64,000 bases of DNA from Brevibacillus choshinensis. Lineage in GTDB: Bacteria; Bacillota; Bacilli; Brevibacillales; Brevibacillaceae. The position numbers and the translations under genes were made by a program. Below the pieces are notes generated by a model. The model had not been told where the DNA came from and did not search any database. It saw only the letters and a list, made by a program, of their open reading frames with translations. Location of the stretch: the NCBI RefSeq assembly GCF_016811915.1, contig NZ_CP069127.1, forward strand, positions 2,207,001-2,271,000, given 5' to 3'. Shown one piece after another: positions 23,871 to 32,273 of this stretch; the stretch's first letter is position 1; every line of letters begins with the position of its first letter.

Positions 23871-25403
23871 ATGGAAAAGTTGAAACAAAGCATCCTTGAG
23901 CTGATTACGGATACGTCTACAAACCTGCCACCGGACGTGCGCCGCGCGGTTAATGCCGCAAAAGTGCAAGAAGATTTGGGCACTCGCGCAGCGCTTTCTT
24001 TGTCTACAATCGCACAAAACGTAGTCATGGCAGAAGAGAACGTTTCTCCAATCTGTCAGGATACGGGTATGCCGACATTTGAAGTGAAAACACCGGTTGG
24101 AGTGAACCAACTGATCATCAAAAAGGCAATCAAGGAAATGATCGCAGAGGCTACCAGAACAGGCAAGCTGCGCTCCAACTCCGTAGATTCCTTGACAGGA
24201 TCAAACACAGGCGACAACCTCGGACCTGGTACTCCAGTGATCCACTTCGAGCAATGGGAAGAAGATGAGATTGAAATCAAGCTGATCCTCAAAGGCGGCG
24301 GCTGTGAGAACAAAAACATCCAATATTCCCTGCCTTGTGAACTCGAAGGCCTCGGAAAAGTGGGCCGAAATCTGGACGGCATCCGCAAATGCATCCTGCA
24401 CGCGGTCTATCAAGCACAAGGTCAAGGCTGCTCCGCTGGGTTCATCGGCGTAGGTATCGGTGGTGACCGCACTTCCGGTTACGCGCTGGCAAAGCATCAG
24501 CTGTTCCGCAAAGTGGAAGATGTGAATCCGATTCCGGAACTGGCTGAACTGGAAAGCTACATCATGGAAACCGCGAACCAACTGGGCATCGGTACCATGG
24601 GCTTCGGCGGAAATGCGACTCTGCTCGGCTGTAAAATTGGCGTAGAAAACCGCCTGCCAGCAAGCTTCTTCGTATCCGTTGCGTACAACTGCTGGGCGTT
24701 CCGCCGTCAAGGTGTTCGCTTGAATGCAGAAACAGGCGAAATCCTCCGCTATCTGTACAAAGATGAAGAGGTAAAAATGGATCTGACTCCGGTTGCGGCG
24801 ACGGAAGCGAAAGAAGAGCGCAGAGAGGTTGTCCTGCAAGCTCCGATTTCCGAAGAGCAAATCCGCAGCCTGAAAGTGGGCGACGTCGTCATCATCAACG
24901 GCGAAATGCACACAGGACGCGATGCCCTGCATAGCTATTTGATGGAAAATGATTGCCCAGTAGATATGAACGGCGGAATCATCTACCACTGCGGTCCGGT
25001 TATGCTCAAAGACGAAGCTGGCGAATGGCATGTGAAAGCGGCTGGTCCGACCACCTCCATTCGTGAGGAGCCGTACCAAGGAGAAATCATTAAAAAGTTC
25101 GGCATCCGTGCGGTCATCGGAAAAGGCGGCATGGGTCCAAAAACACTGAAAGCGCTGGGTGAGCACGGTGCCGTGTACCTCAACGCAATCGGTGGTGCGG
25201 CTCAGTACTATGCGGAATGCTTGGAGAAAGTAGAAGGCGTAGACTTCCTGGAATTCGGTGTTCCAGAAGCGATGTGGCACCTGCGCGTAAAAGGCTTTGC
25301 AGCGATCGTTACCATGGATTCGCATGGCAACAGCTTGCACGCGGATGTAGAGAAGTCTTCTCTGGAGAAATTGGCGCAATTTGCTGCACCGGTATTCAAA
25401 TAA
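23871..25403 (+). CDS. fumA: Class I fumarate hydratase
   Basis: Interconverts fumarate and malate in the TCA cycle with an oxygen-sensitive 4Fe-4S cluster. The 510-residue protein fuses the alpha and beta domains found separately in many anaerobes. Probable cluster cysteines are C62 (SPICQDTGMP), C187 (GQGCSAGF) and C274 (AYNCWAFRR). The C-terminal beta domain includes GEMHTGRDALHSYL, IYHCGPVM and AVIGKGGMGPKTL. ATG 23871 follows AAAGGGG. Strong codon adaptation and a canonical promoter suggest high expression. Confidence 0.93.
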   Translation: MEKLKQSILELITDTSTNLPPDVRRAVNAAKVQEDLGTRAALSLSTIAQNVVMAEENVSPICQDTGMPTFEVKTPVGVNQLIIKKAIKEMIAEATRTGKLRSNSVDSLTGSNTGDNLGPGTPVIHFEQWEEDEIEIKLILKGGGCENKNIQYSLPCELEGLGKVGRNLDGIRKCILHAVYQAQGQGCSAGFIGVGIGGDRTSGYALAKHQLFRKVEDVNPIPELAELESYIMETANQLGIGTMGFGGNATLLGCKIGVENRLPASFFVSVAYNCWAFRRQGVRLNAETGEILRYLYKDEEVKMDLTPVAATEAKEERREVVLQAPISEEQIRSLKVGDVVIINGEMHTGRDALHSYLMENDCPVDMNGGIIYHCGPVMLKDEAGEWHVKAAGPTTSIREEPYQGEIIKKFGIRAVIGKGGMGPKTLKALGEHGAVYLNAIGGAAQYYAECLEKVEGVDFLEFGVPEAMWHLRVKGFAAIVTMDSHGNSLHADVEKSSLEKLAQFAAPVFK

Positions 25404-25414
25404 AACACTAGATC

Positions 25415-25454
25415 CAAACCTTTGGCATCCGCTTTGGCGCCAAAGGTTTTTTTA
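25415..25454 (+). terminator. Terminator after the fumarase gene
   Basis: AAACCTTTGGC and GCCAAAGGTTT form the stem, followed by TTTT. Confidence 0.85.
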
Positions 25455-25523
25455 TTTTGCTTTCAAATCGCATCCCCCTCTCATACCCTATTGCAGATAC
25501 CGGATCTGTTAGGAGGGAACAGA

Positions 25524-26312
25524 ATGCGGTGGGTATATAAAAAAACGATGACTAAAGAGACGCGCAAACAGGTTTGGGAGGTAAAGGACAAAGCGGGGAA
25601 TATCGGCTATTTCAAGTATCCGAACCATAAATTCTATAAACACCGCCGGATGATCGCCAACGAATACATCGCGATTTCACTGGCAAAAAACTTGGGATTC
25701 CCCGTGGCGAAATTGGTGCCCGGTACTGCGAAAGGACCTAATAAACGCAAGGTGAGAGGCTACATTTCCCCATGTGTGAACGCAAGAGAAGTCATTACCT
25801 GGAAAAGGGCAAGTGAAGAAGTCAAACAGCAGCCGGCCATGCATGTGAACGATGTAAAGCTGCTTACGCAAGTGATTGTGTTTGATGTCTGGATACTGAA
25901 CAAGGACCGCACCAGTGTCAATTTGATCTTGTACCGGGATCATCCGGGAGAAAAATACAACTGGTATCTGATTGATCATGGGAGCGCATTGCTGGGATCG
26001 CACAGGAATACGCCATTTGATCGGGTGAGGGGTATCAAGCATCCCCAGCTTAATAAGAGCATTCGAATACCAAGTGGTATGAAGAGCCTTGTCCTCCAAG
26101 ACGGGAAAGCGGTTGAAGAAATGGTAAAGAAGGTGAAAGCCCTTCCCGTTTCTGTCATTAAGCGAGCCATCAAAAGCGTTCCCAAGCGGTTGTTGACGAA
26201 AACGAATCAGAGGACGATCAGAAAAATACTGCGTTATCGCAGAGATAGGATCGATCGGATCATGCGGGATATTCTCGCTCAATTAGACCAAGGGAAACCT
26301 CCCGTTTTATAA
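25524..26312 (+). CDS. HipA-like / PI-kinase-like protein
   Basis: A 262-residue protein with features of the HipA/PI3-4-kinase-like fold: a candidate ATP-binding lysine in GYFKYPNHKFYK, the catalytic loop VFDVWILNKDRTSVNLIL (aspartate and asparagine spaced as in this fold) and the metal-binding LIDHGSALLG. It lacks the N-terminal HipA domain and there is no HipB-like repressor gene beside it, so it is not a standard toxin module. The basic C-terminus (RRDRIDRIMRD) is notable. ATG 25524 follows AGGAGGG. Kinase activity and substrate are inference. Confidence 0.7.
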   Translation: MRWVYKKTMTKETRKQVWEVKDKAGNIGYFKYPNHKFYKHRRMIANEYIAISLAKNLGFPVAKLVPGTAKGPNKRKVRGYISPCVNAREVITWKRASEEVKQQPAMHVNDVKLLTQVIVFDVWILNKDRTSVNLILYRDHPGEKYNWYLIDHGSALLGSHRNTPFDRVRGIKHPQLNKSIRIPSGMKSLVLQDGKAVEEMVKKVKALPVSVIKRAIKSVPKRLLTKTNQRTIRKILRYRRDRIDRIMRDILAQLDQGKPPVL

Positions 26313-26483
26313 GTCTGTCGAGTATTTCACTTCAGCGTAATTGTTTCCTTGGGTGAGAGCCTGCAACGGCATCTGTCATGGGTGTTTGACCATTCTTGGG
26401 AAAATGGGTATTGGTTTAGGTTCTCCCCAGGCGGGCGGGCATAGGTTAATAACGAAACATATCCGATAGAGGAGTGATCGCGA

Positions 26484-26888
26484 GTGAACTATGTAGTCCG
26501 CGCAGGAGACACGCTGAACAGCATCGCAGCCCGTTTTGGCGTGCCTGTACAGGAACTGATCCGCGTCAATAATATTGCGTATCCGTACTATATTTACGTC
26601 GGCCAAACGATTTACATCCCCACAGCCACCACCCCAGCCCCTACGCCTCCGCCAATGAGTGATTTTGACCGTCGATTGACTCGCGCCGAGTACCGCATCG
26701 ATGCTCTGCGTGATGACTATACAAAGCTGAGCGACCGAGTAGATCGTCTGGAGAACCGCATCGGCCGATTGGAAACGCGTGTCACCAATCTGGAGCGTCC
26801 AGTTCCAACTGCACCTCCGCGCCCACGCCCCACAACTGCCCCGCCACCTCGTCCTACTGCCACTCCAACCCCGCGCCCAAGACAATAA
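26484..26888 (+). CDS. LysM-domain protein with coiled coil and Pro/Thr-rich tail
   Basis: A 134-residue protein. Residues 1-48 are one LysM domain (YVVRAGDTLNSIAARFGV...NNIAYPYYIYVGQTIYIP), which binds glycan chains of peptidoglycan. Residues 60-107 form a heptad-type coiled coil (RVDRLENRIGRLETRVTNLE), and the end is PRPRPTTAPPP-rich. There is no signal peptide, as in many spore coat LysM proteins assembled from the mother cell side, so a coat or cortex-binding role is plausible. GTG 26484 follows GAGGAG. Confidence 0.82.
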   Translation: MNYVVRAGDTLNSIAARFGVPVQELIRVNNIAYPYYIYVGQTIYIPTATTPAPTPPPMSDFDRRLTRAEYRIDALRDDYTKLSDRVDRLENRIGRLETRVTNLERPVPTAPPRPRPTTAPPPRPTATPTPRPRQ

Positions 26889-26910
26889 CAAGGTGAGAAG
26901 TGCCACATAG

Positions 26911-26944
26911 AAAAATGCCCGAAAATCGCCTTCGGGCATTTTGT
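26911..26944 (+). terminator. Terminator after the LysM gene
   Basis: AAAATGCCCGAA and TTCGGGCATTTT form a perfect 12-bp stem. Confidence 0.9.
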
Positions 26945-27034
26945 GCATTCATTCGTAATTTTTTCTTACAGGGTGATTTCCCCCAAACGCATTGCTGCAT
27001 AGGGTGATAGGAGAGGATCAAGAGGAGGTGTGCC

Positions 27035-27223
27035 ATGTTTGGGATTAACGGAAAGATCATACGGCATCACTTCATGGGCGTCTATGGAAAAGTGGTGCAG
27101 ATCAGAGAACTGGTGGAAGTGTTAGATAATGTGTTTGATTCCTTTCACAAGGTAAACACGATCAGCAAGACGATGCTGGGACCTCGCAAGCCAAGTGCCA
27201 AGAAGCTGGATCGCCTTCGCTAG
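27035..27223 (+). CDS. Small basic hypothetical protein (62 residues)
   Basis: Not recognised. ATG 27035 follows GAGGAGGTG, a near-perfect ribosome binding site. The product has an amphipathic helix (YGKVVQIRELVEVLDNVFDSFHKV) and a basic tail (GPRKPSAKKLDRLR) with no membrane segment. A strong terminator follows directly, which supports a separate transcription unit. It sits between two spore-type genes (LysM and SASP), so a sporulation role is possible but unproven. Confidence 0.7.
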   Translation: MFGINGKIIRHHFMGVYGKVVQIRELVEVLDNVFDSFHKVNTISKTMLGPRKPSAKKLDRLR

Positions 27224-27233
27224 AAGAACAGAC

Positions 27234-27282
27234 GAAGAAGCCCCGCTGTAAGCTCGCGAGCTAAACAGTGGGGTTTCTTCGT
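27234..27282. terminator. Long bidirectional terminator
   Basis: GAAGAAGCCCCGCTGT pairs with ACAGTGGGGTTTCTTC, with an inner AGCTCGCGAGCT palindrome. It separates the 62-residue gene from the minus-strand SASP gene. Confidence 0.85.
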
Positions 27283-27298
27283 GGTTTCAGGATTTTCG

Positions 27299-27553
27299 TT
27301 ATTTTTTCTCTAGCATTGCTTGCATGCCCATGCGAATCATTTCCTTCACCATGCCTCCTCCCAGGCGGCCACCGATTCGACCAGCGTCATGGGAGCTTAG
27401 TTGGCCGTTGTAGCCATTCTGCAAGGGAACATGTAATTCTCGCGCCACTTCATATTTCGCCTGATTCGGGTCGGCGACCTGTGCGACCTTTGCCTTCAAT
27501 GCATCCAGTCCATGGCGGGAATCGGCAACGAGCGGGCGTCTGCGTCTGCTCAT
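27299..27553 (-). CDS. Alpha/beta-type small acid-soluble spore protein
   Basis: Coats spore DNA, forcing an A-like conformation that changes UV photochemistry so that spore photoproduct forms; splB in this window repairs that lesion. The 84-residue protein has the germination protease site region AKYEVARELHV and the DNA-binding end GYNGQLSSHDAGRIGGRLGGGMVKEMIRM, both diagnostic. The N-terminal extension MSRRRRPLVADSRHGLDALK is basic and longer than in the major SASPs, as in minor family members. The gene lies 31 bp after yfkAB on the same strand, so a sigma-G promoter, if present, is inside yfkAB. Confidence 0.9.
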   Translation of the reverse strand: MSRRRRPLVADSRHGLDALKAKVAQVADPNQAKYEVARELHVPLQNGYNGQLSSHDAGRIGGRLGGGMVKEMIRMGMQAMLEKK

Positions 27554-27584
27554 GTTCTTTCACCTCTACAACTAGCTTGCCCGA

Positions 27585-28700
27585 TTAGATCAAAGCTTTG
27601 CGCGAGGTGAAGTCGGTTTCGCGGTAGTAGGTATTGGCAACCAGCAGATTCGGGCCGGCACATTTGGCCGCTGGACAGAAGCAATTGATCTTTTGATTGA
27701 GCGGATGCTGCTGCCAGGTGTCGAACATCGATTGAAGCTGATCGGATTGAATGTTGCCGAGCGGCTCTACATCACCGAAGTCGGTCACGATCACGTCGCC
27801 AGTGAAAATGTTGATGTTGAGTCGATTGCGGCCATCCGGGTCGTTGCGCGTCGTCACATTTTTGGCATCGCGCAAACGTTTGATCAACTCGCGGTCCGCT
27901 TCGATCGGGCTGCAAGCGAAGAATGGCAAGGTACCGAACAGCATCCACAGTTCTTCATTGCGAATATCAAGCATGCGGTGAATAGCGGCGCGCAATTCAT
28001 CCAGCTGCAGAACGTCCAGATCACGGGCGAAGTCACTCGCATACATGGGGTGTACTTCGTGGCGCCGCGCCCCCATGTCCTGGATTTGCTGATGAAGTAC
28101 CTCAAGCTTTGGCCAAGTCCGATGATTCAGCATCGTTTCCGCGGAGACGAAAACGCCTGCGTCCGCGAGTTTTTTTGAGCTTTCGATCATGCTGTGAAAC
28201 AGCGCCTCAGCCTGTTTGGATGAAACCGCCTGCCTGGCTTTTGCGTAAACAATATCATGGAATTCCTCCGGTGTAGACCAGTTCCATGAAATATGCATGA
28301 CATCTATGTACGGTAAGATCAGTTCGTAGCGCGAAAATGGCATGGACATATTGGAATTGATCTGGGTGCGAAGCCCGCGATCTGTTGCATATTTCAGGAT
28401 CGGCAGGATGACCTCTTTGACGGTCCGTTCACTGTACATCGGTTCGCCGCCTGTTATACTGAGAGTGAGAAGATCACGCGCTTCATCCAGACGACGCAGA
28501 ATCAGGTCAACGGGCAGAGCGGGATCGTCCTTGTAACGCAATGTATCGCCGACTGCACAATGCTCACAACGGAGATTGCACAGATTCGTTACGGTAAATT
28601 CGACGCTGGTCAGCTTATAGGCCGGTGGTGTCGCATTTGTCAACGGCTCCCATGGATCTTGCGCGGGTGTAAGGGGTGTAGTCGGAACCATGCGGATCAA
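27585..28700 (-). CDS. yfkAB: Radical SAM/CxCxxxxC protein YfkAB
   Basis: A 371-residue radical SAM protein. The Fe-S cysteines are C41, C45 and C48 (CNLRCEHC), followed by the SAM-binding GGEP (SITGGEPMY). The C-terminal CFCPAAKC is the CxCxxxxC motif that names this family and may hold an auxiliary cluster. The reaction is unknown. The TTG start at 28700 lies 9 bases after GGAGG; the first ATG, three codons later, is too far from it. The gene diverges from the DUF1385 gene and precedes the SASP gene. Confidence 0.9.
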   Translation of the reverse strand: MIRMVPTTPLTPAQDPWEPLTNATPPAYKLTSVEFTVTNLCNLRCEHCAVGDTLRYKDDPALPVDLILRRLDEARDLLTLSITGGEPMYSERTVKEVILPILKYATDRGLRTQINSNMSMPFSRYELILPYIDVMHISWNWSTPEEFHDIVYAKARQAVSSKQAEALFHSMIESSKKLADAGVFVSAETMLNHRTWPKLEVLHQQIQDMGARRHEVHPMYASDFARDLDVLQLDELRAAIHRMLDIRNEELWMLFGTLPFFACSPIEADRELIKRLRDAKNVTTRNDPDGRNRLNINIFTGDVIVTDFGDVEPLGNIQSDQLQSMFDTWQQHPLNQKINCFCPAAKCAGPNLLVANTYYRETDFTSRKALI

Positions 28701-28713
28701 TGGTGGAAACCTC

Positions 28714-28742
28714 CTTCATACTGTGTACATTCAACCTATTAT
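28714..28742 (+). promoter_or_regulatory. Probable promoter of the DUF1385 gene
   Basis: TTCATA (28714-28719) and TATTAT (28737-28742) are 17 bp apart. Confidence 0.45.
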
Positions 28743-28776
28743 AACGACATTCGAACGGAAGGAGAATAGCGAACAG

Positions 28777-29454
28777 ATGATTATGGGAATGTCTTTTAGT
28801 CGTGGCGTCTTATTTCACGATCGGAATGTGCTGGCATGTGCCGAAGTGAAGGGCGGAGTCATCCATTTGTGGGCTGAAAAAATTACGATTCGAACCATCG
28901 GCAAGCTCTGGTACCGGATCTTTTTCTCCTTTCCCTGGTATTATCAATTGATTCATTTGCTGCTCGCGGGATATGTGGTGGCAGCTTATCTGAACCCATC
29001 TTTTGCTGTGATCGATCCGATGTGGATTGCCGTCTACATAGGGGGCTTTCATTTTGTCTTTCCAAGTGTGATGAAAAAATTCCACGGAGCAGAGCATAAA
29101 GTGTTTAGTCATTATGGAAAAAAGAACATGGATGCCATCGGTGAAGTCGCAAAGGCGGACATCGTCAATGCCGGGTGCTCGACGAATCTGGTTGTCTGGT
29201 TCTTTATCGGTTTGTTGCTGACCGTGTTTTTCCTGCCCCTGGAATGGAGTGTGGCTTGCGGGATAGCGACGCTGTTGGCGGGAATGTTTGGGGACCGCTA
29301 CTTGCGTAAATATTGCGGGTTTGCTTACAAGCTGTCCGGTTTCTTTCAAAAGCATTTTACGACCAAGGAGCCGGATCGGGTGCATCTGGAGACAGCGCTT
29401 CGATCCTACATCCTGTTTGAGCACATTCGGGATAAAGAACGCTTGGCAGCTTAA
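28777..29454 (+). CDS. DUF1385-family membrane protein
   Basis: A 225-residue membrane protein of the family that includes B. subtilis YqhQ. It has a soluble start (MSFSRGVLFHDRNVLACAEV), two to four membrane segments, and the conserved FHGAEHKVFSHY followed by HSR-like STNLVVWFFIGLLL. The histidines in FHGAEHK suggest metal binding. Function is unknown. The first ATG after GAAGGAG is at 28777; the frame extends upstream over the yfkAB start but without a start signal. Confidence 0.82.
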   Translation: MIMGMSFSRGVLFHDRNVLACAEVKGGVIHLWAEKITIRTIGKLWYRIFFSFPWYYQLIHLLLAGYVVAAYLNPSFAVIDPMWIAVYIGGFHFVFPSVMKKFHGAEHKVFSHYGKKNMDAIGEVAKADIVNAGCSTNLVVWFFIGLLLTVFFLPLEWSVACGIATLLAGMFGDRYLRKYCGFAYKLSGFFQKHFTTKEPDRVHLETALRSYILFEHIRDKERLAA

Positions 29455-29471
29455 GAACATCAGACGAAGAA

Positions 29472-29500
29472 AAGGAGAGGGGTCCCCTCTCCTTATTTAT
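29472..29500 (+). terminator. Terminator after the DUF1385 gene
   Basis: AAGGAGAGG and CCTCTCCTT form a perfect 9-bp stem followed by ATTTAT. Confidence 0.75.
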
Positions 29501-29502
29501 AT

Positions 29503-29635
29503 ACAGATAAGAATTAATAAGATTCTTATCCAGTATAAGTGCAACATAGCGAGACTTCGAACGAAGTGAGATAGCAAGACTTGTGCCCTTTGGGTACTAA
29601 GGCTCCGCAAAAGGCTTGGCGTAGCCAAGTTTTCT
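29503..29635 (+). repeat. Structured dispersed repeat, copy A
   Basis: First of three related elements. It opens with a 9-bp hairpin GATAAGAAT / ATTCTTATC (29506-29530), has the shared core GTATAAGTGCAACATAGCGA, a copy-specific 26-bp internal duplication (TAGCGAGACTT and TAGCAAGACTT), the box TTGTGCCCTTTGGGTAC, and closes with CTTGGC-GTA-GCCAAG then TTTTCT (29615-29635), which looks like a terminator. No coding potential is convincing. The bases from 29636 to the next gene hold nothing I recognise. Confidence 0.7.
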
Positions 29636-29701
29636 AATACGCACAGGAGCGATACTTGCCTATCCGGGTTACGCGACATTGTAGTGCGGGGGTCTACTGT
29701 C

Positions 29702-30631
29702 TTATCGCTGATCACTGATGGTAGGAACCGCACGCGTTTTGCGAGAAACAAGCTTTTTCAGATTATCCAGATTGACGAATACGATCCCCACGATAATCGT
29801 GATGCCTCCTACGACAGACAAGACGGTTACCGGTTCATGGTAGAGGAGCGCCCCCAGGCACAAGGAAATGAGCGGAGAGATATACAGCCAGGTAGAGGGG
29901 AACACCGGGTTGGTTTTGGCTACGAGCCAGTAGTAAATGGTGTGCCCCATCATGGATCCGACGAACACCAGATACAAAAGGGACAGAGCTGCTGTCGGAG
30001 TAAACATGGTCTGGACGTTCACCTGCTCTGTAAACAACGATAACAAGAGCAGCAAGAAACCGCCATGCATCATCTGAGCCGCATTCAGGGTGATTGGTGA
30101 TACATGCTGGAATCGCTGGATGACCTGGCGGGAATAGACGGTGCCACCTGAGTAAAAGACCTCACCGAGCAAGACCACTAGGCATCCAAGCACCCAATAC
30201 TTGTTAAAGTCAACGGTAAGACCGGGCAGAAGCAGGATGACGACTCCCACGAGTCCCACGAGACAACCGGTCCAGGCTGAGCCGGAGAGCTTTTGACGAG
30301 TCAGAAAGGTTTGAAGCAGCAAAATCATCAAGGGTGCTGTTGCAGACAAGACTGCTGCGATCCCGGAGCTCAAATACTGTTCGGCCCAATAGAGGGCAGC
30401 AAATACCCCGAAGGTAAGGCCAATACCTGTCAGGAACATTTCTTTCCGGAGCAGGATCGAAAAGCTCGCTTTCTTTCTCCACACCATCCATAGAAGTAAG
30501 ATGAGGCCTGCCAGAAAGAAACGGATGCCTGCCGAGAAAAAGGGGGGTGCCCCTGCGTCGATCCCCACTTTGATTGCCAAAAAAGTCGTGCCGAACACAA
30601 AGCACATGACGATATAGTTGATCATGACCAT
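29702..30631 (-). CDS. EamA-family (DMT) transporter
   Basis: A 309-residue integral membrane protein with ten predicted helices in two EamA halves; MNYIVMCFVFGTTFLAIKVGIDAGAPP and FFLAGLILLLW open the first half and LTLNAAQMMHGG-type sequence the second. Such proteins export amino acids or other metabolites. ATG 30631 follows AAAGGAGG. The divergent neighbour is a MocR-type regulator, a common arrangement in which the regulator controls the transporter. Confidence 0.88.
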   Translation of the reverse strand: MVMINYIVMCFVFGTTFLAIKVGIDAGAPPFFSAGIRFFLAGLILLLWMVWRKKASFSILLRKEMFLTGIGLTFGVFAALYWAEQYLSSGIAAVLSATAPLMILLLQTFLTRQKLSGSAWTGCLVGLVGVVILLLPGLTVDFNKYWVLGCLVVLLGEVFYSGGTVYSRQVIQRFQHVSPITLNAAQMMHGGFLLLLLSLFTEQVNVQTMFTPTAALSLLYLVFVGSMMGHTIYYWLVAKTNPVFPSTWLYISPLISLCLGALLYHEPVTVLSVVGGITIIVGIVFVNLDNLKKLVSRKTRAVPTISDQR

Positions 30632-30673
30632 TGTAATTCCTCCTTTCCCCCAGCATAAGGGAAGAGGAGTAGA

Positions 30674-30700
30674 ACAGATTCTGTCGAACAGAACAGATAT
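30674..30700. promoter_or_regulatory. Candidate MocR operator between exporter and regulator genes
   Basis: The palindrome ACAGA-T-TCTGT (30674-30684) is followed by a second ACAGA-containing site (AACAGAACAGATAT, about 30687-30700). Repeated or direct ACAGA boxes in a MocR-transporter divergent region fit an operator; binding is inferred. Confidence 0.45.
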
Positions 30701-30742
30701 CGGTTTTTGCAGTCACAATAGGGAAGAGAAGGAGGGATCGGG

Positions 30743-32164
30743 ATGAAGAGAAGGGGTCTTTCCAGCACGCAGTCCGATAAGCTGTTTGAGCAAATATACG
30801 ATTACCTGCTGGAACGGATTCGACGCGGAGAGTGGAAGGAGCATGAAAAGCTGCCGTCTGTTCGTGCGCTGGCGTTGGAATTCAATGTGCACCGTCTCAC
30901 GGTATTTAAAGCGTACCAGCTGTTAAAGCAAAACCAAAAAGTGTATGTCAAAGATAAATCGGGCTATTATGTGCAGCCGGGTCTTGGACTGTCGCTGGAA
31001 ACACGAAATGATCCCATCATTTCGGCTTACGTGCAGGAAAGCCATCTCTCCGAAATTCATCAGGTGCAGGCTACTTATCAATTTTCCAAAGCGCTTCTCG
31101 ACCCGAATCTTTTGCCGAACCTGTATTTTTCCGAATACGTGAAAAAGGTGTTTGATCTGTATCCGAAGGTATTGGGCACGTATTCGACAACACAAGGCGA
31201 TCAGGAGCTGAGGGAAGCTCTATGCCAGTACTTTCACAAGCATTTTCACTTTTACCTGACTGCGGATGAATTACTGGTCTCGGCGGGGTCTCAGGAAGCG
31301 ATTGATTTGGTAGCCAGAGCCTTGATCAATCCAAGAGATGTCGTTTTTCTGGAAAGGCCGACGTACAGTCCTGCCATCGATGTCTTTCGCAGACAGGGAG
31401 CACAGATCGTGCCCATCGAAATCGACGAGCACGGATATGATCTCGATCAGGTTGAACAGTTTATGCAGCTCCATAAGCCCAGACTTTTTTACCTCAATCC
31501 TACCTACCAAAATCCGACGGGCTATACGGTTCCCGCCGAGCAGAGAAAGAGGCTGGTGGAGCTGGCAGCGCAGTACCATTGCTTGCTGGTAGAGGATGAT
31601 CCTTATCGCGATATGTACTTTGGCGAAAAGCCGCCGCTGCCTCTGTTTTCCTACGATACCTCGGGAGCGGTGATCTACATCCGCAGCTTCAGCAAATACA
31701 TCGCGCCCGGCCTGAGCATCGCAATCATTGCTTGCCGCCCCTCGATCATGAAGGTGCTGATAAAAGCAAAGTCACTCTCAGACAGTGGAACACCCTTATT
31801 GAATCAAAAAATTTTTCTGCACTATTTCTTTTCCGAACGCATGCAGCAGCACTTGGAGAAGCTCCGGATTGCGCTGTCCATTCGCCGTGACTTGATGGAA
31901 GAGGAGTTTTCCGTCACCGATTGGGAGTGGGTCAGTCCACAGGGAGGCTTTACGTTGTGGATGAAGCTACCTCAGACCGTCCCGATGGATGCTCTGCTCA
32001 GCAAGAGCATGGAGCACTCGATCACATTCGTCCCCGGGTTGATTTGTGATCCGCTGCGGGAGTCGAAATCCTGGATAAGAGTCTGCTTTTCGTATCTGAA
32101 TGAGCAGCAGCTGCGTGAGGGAGCCAGGAAACTGATCAGTGTTTGCAACATGCTGCAGCAGTAG
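30743..32164 (+). CDS. MocR-type regulator (GntR domain fused to aminotransferase fold)
   Basis: A 473-residue protein. Residues 10-80 are a winged helix GntR domain (LFEQIYDYLLERIRRGEWKEHEKLPSVRALALEFNVHRLTVFKAYQLL). The rest is a class I aminotransferase fold that binds pyridoxal phosphate; the Schiff-base lysine is in IRSFSKYIAPGLS, with NPTYQNPTGY and EDDPYRDMYF as further landmarks. Such proteins usually sense PLP or an amino-acid adduct. ATG 30743 follows GAAGGAGG. The divergent EamA gene is the likely target. Confidence 0.9.
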   Translation: MKRRGLSSTQSDKLFEQIYDYLLERIRRGEWKEHEKLPSVRALALEFNVHRLTVFKAYQLLKQNQKVYVKDKSGYYVQPGLGLSLETRNDPIISAYVQESHLSEIHQVQATYQFSKALLDPNLLPNLYFSEYVKKVFDLYPKVLGTYSTTQGDQELREALCQYFHKHFHFYLTADELLVSAGSQEAIDLVARALINPRDVVFLERPTYSPAIDVFRRQGAQIVPIEIDEHGYDLDQVEQFMQLHKPRLFYLNPTYQNPTGYTVPAEQRKRLVELAAQYHCLLVEDDPYRDMYFGEKPPLPLFSYDTSGAVIYIRSFSKYIAPGLSIAIIACRPSIMKVLIKAKSLSDSGTPLLNQKIFLHYFFSERMQQHLEKLRIALSIRRDLMEEEFSVTDWEWVSPQGGFTLWMKLPQTVPMDALLSKSMEHSITFVPGLICDPLRESKSWIRVCFSYLNEQQLREGARKLISVCNMLQQ

Positions 32165-32238
32165 GTGAATTTTCGTTTCGGCTCCGTTTCGTTCATGGAA
32201 GGGGCGCGTACAATCGGCAAGTGACGAAGGGAAAACGA

Positions 32239-32264
32239 AAAGCCGCTTTTGGGAAGCGGCTTTC
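32239..32264. terminator. Bidirectional terminator
   Basis: AAAGCCGCTT and AAGCGGCTTT form a 10-bp stem between convergent genes. Confidence 0.8.
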
Positions 32265-32273
32265 AATATGGGG

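Noticed and set aside
24201..25379. Open frame of 392 codons antisense to fumarase
   Set aside because: Shadow of the strongly codon-biased fumarase gene; no recognisable protein features.
26313..26483. Possible small gene before the LysM gene
   Set aside because: No frame with a ribosome binding site; the gap is 171 bp of unremarkable sequence.
29636..29701. Possible right end of a mobile element after repeat copy A
   Set aside because: No inverted match to the left side and no target duplication could be seen.
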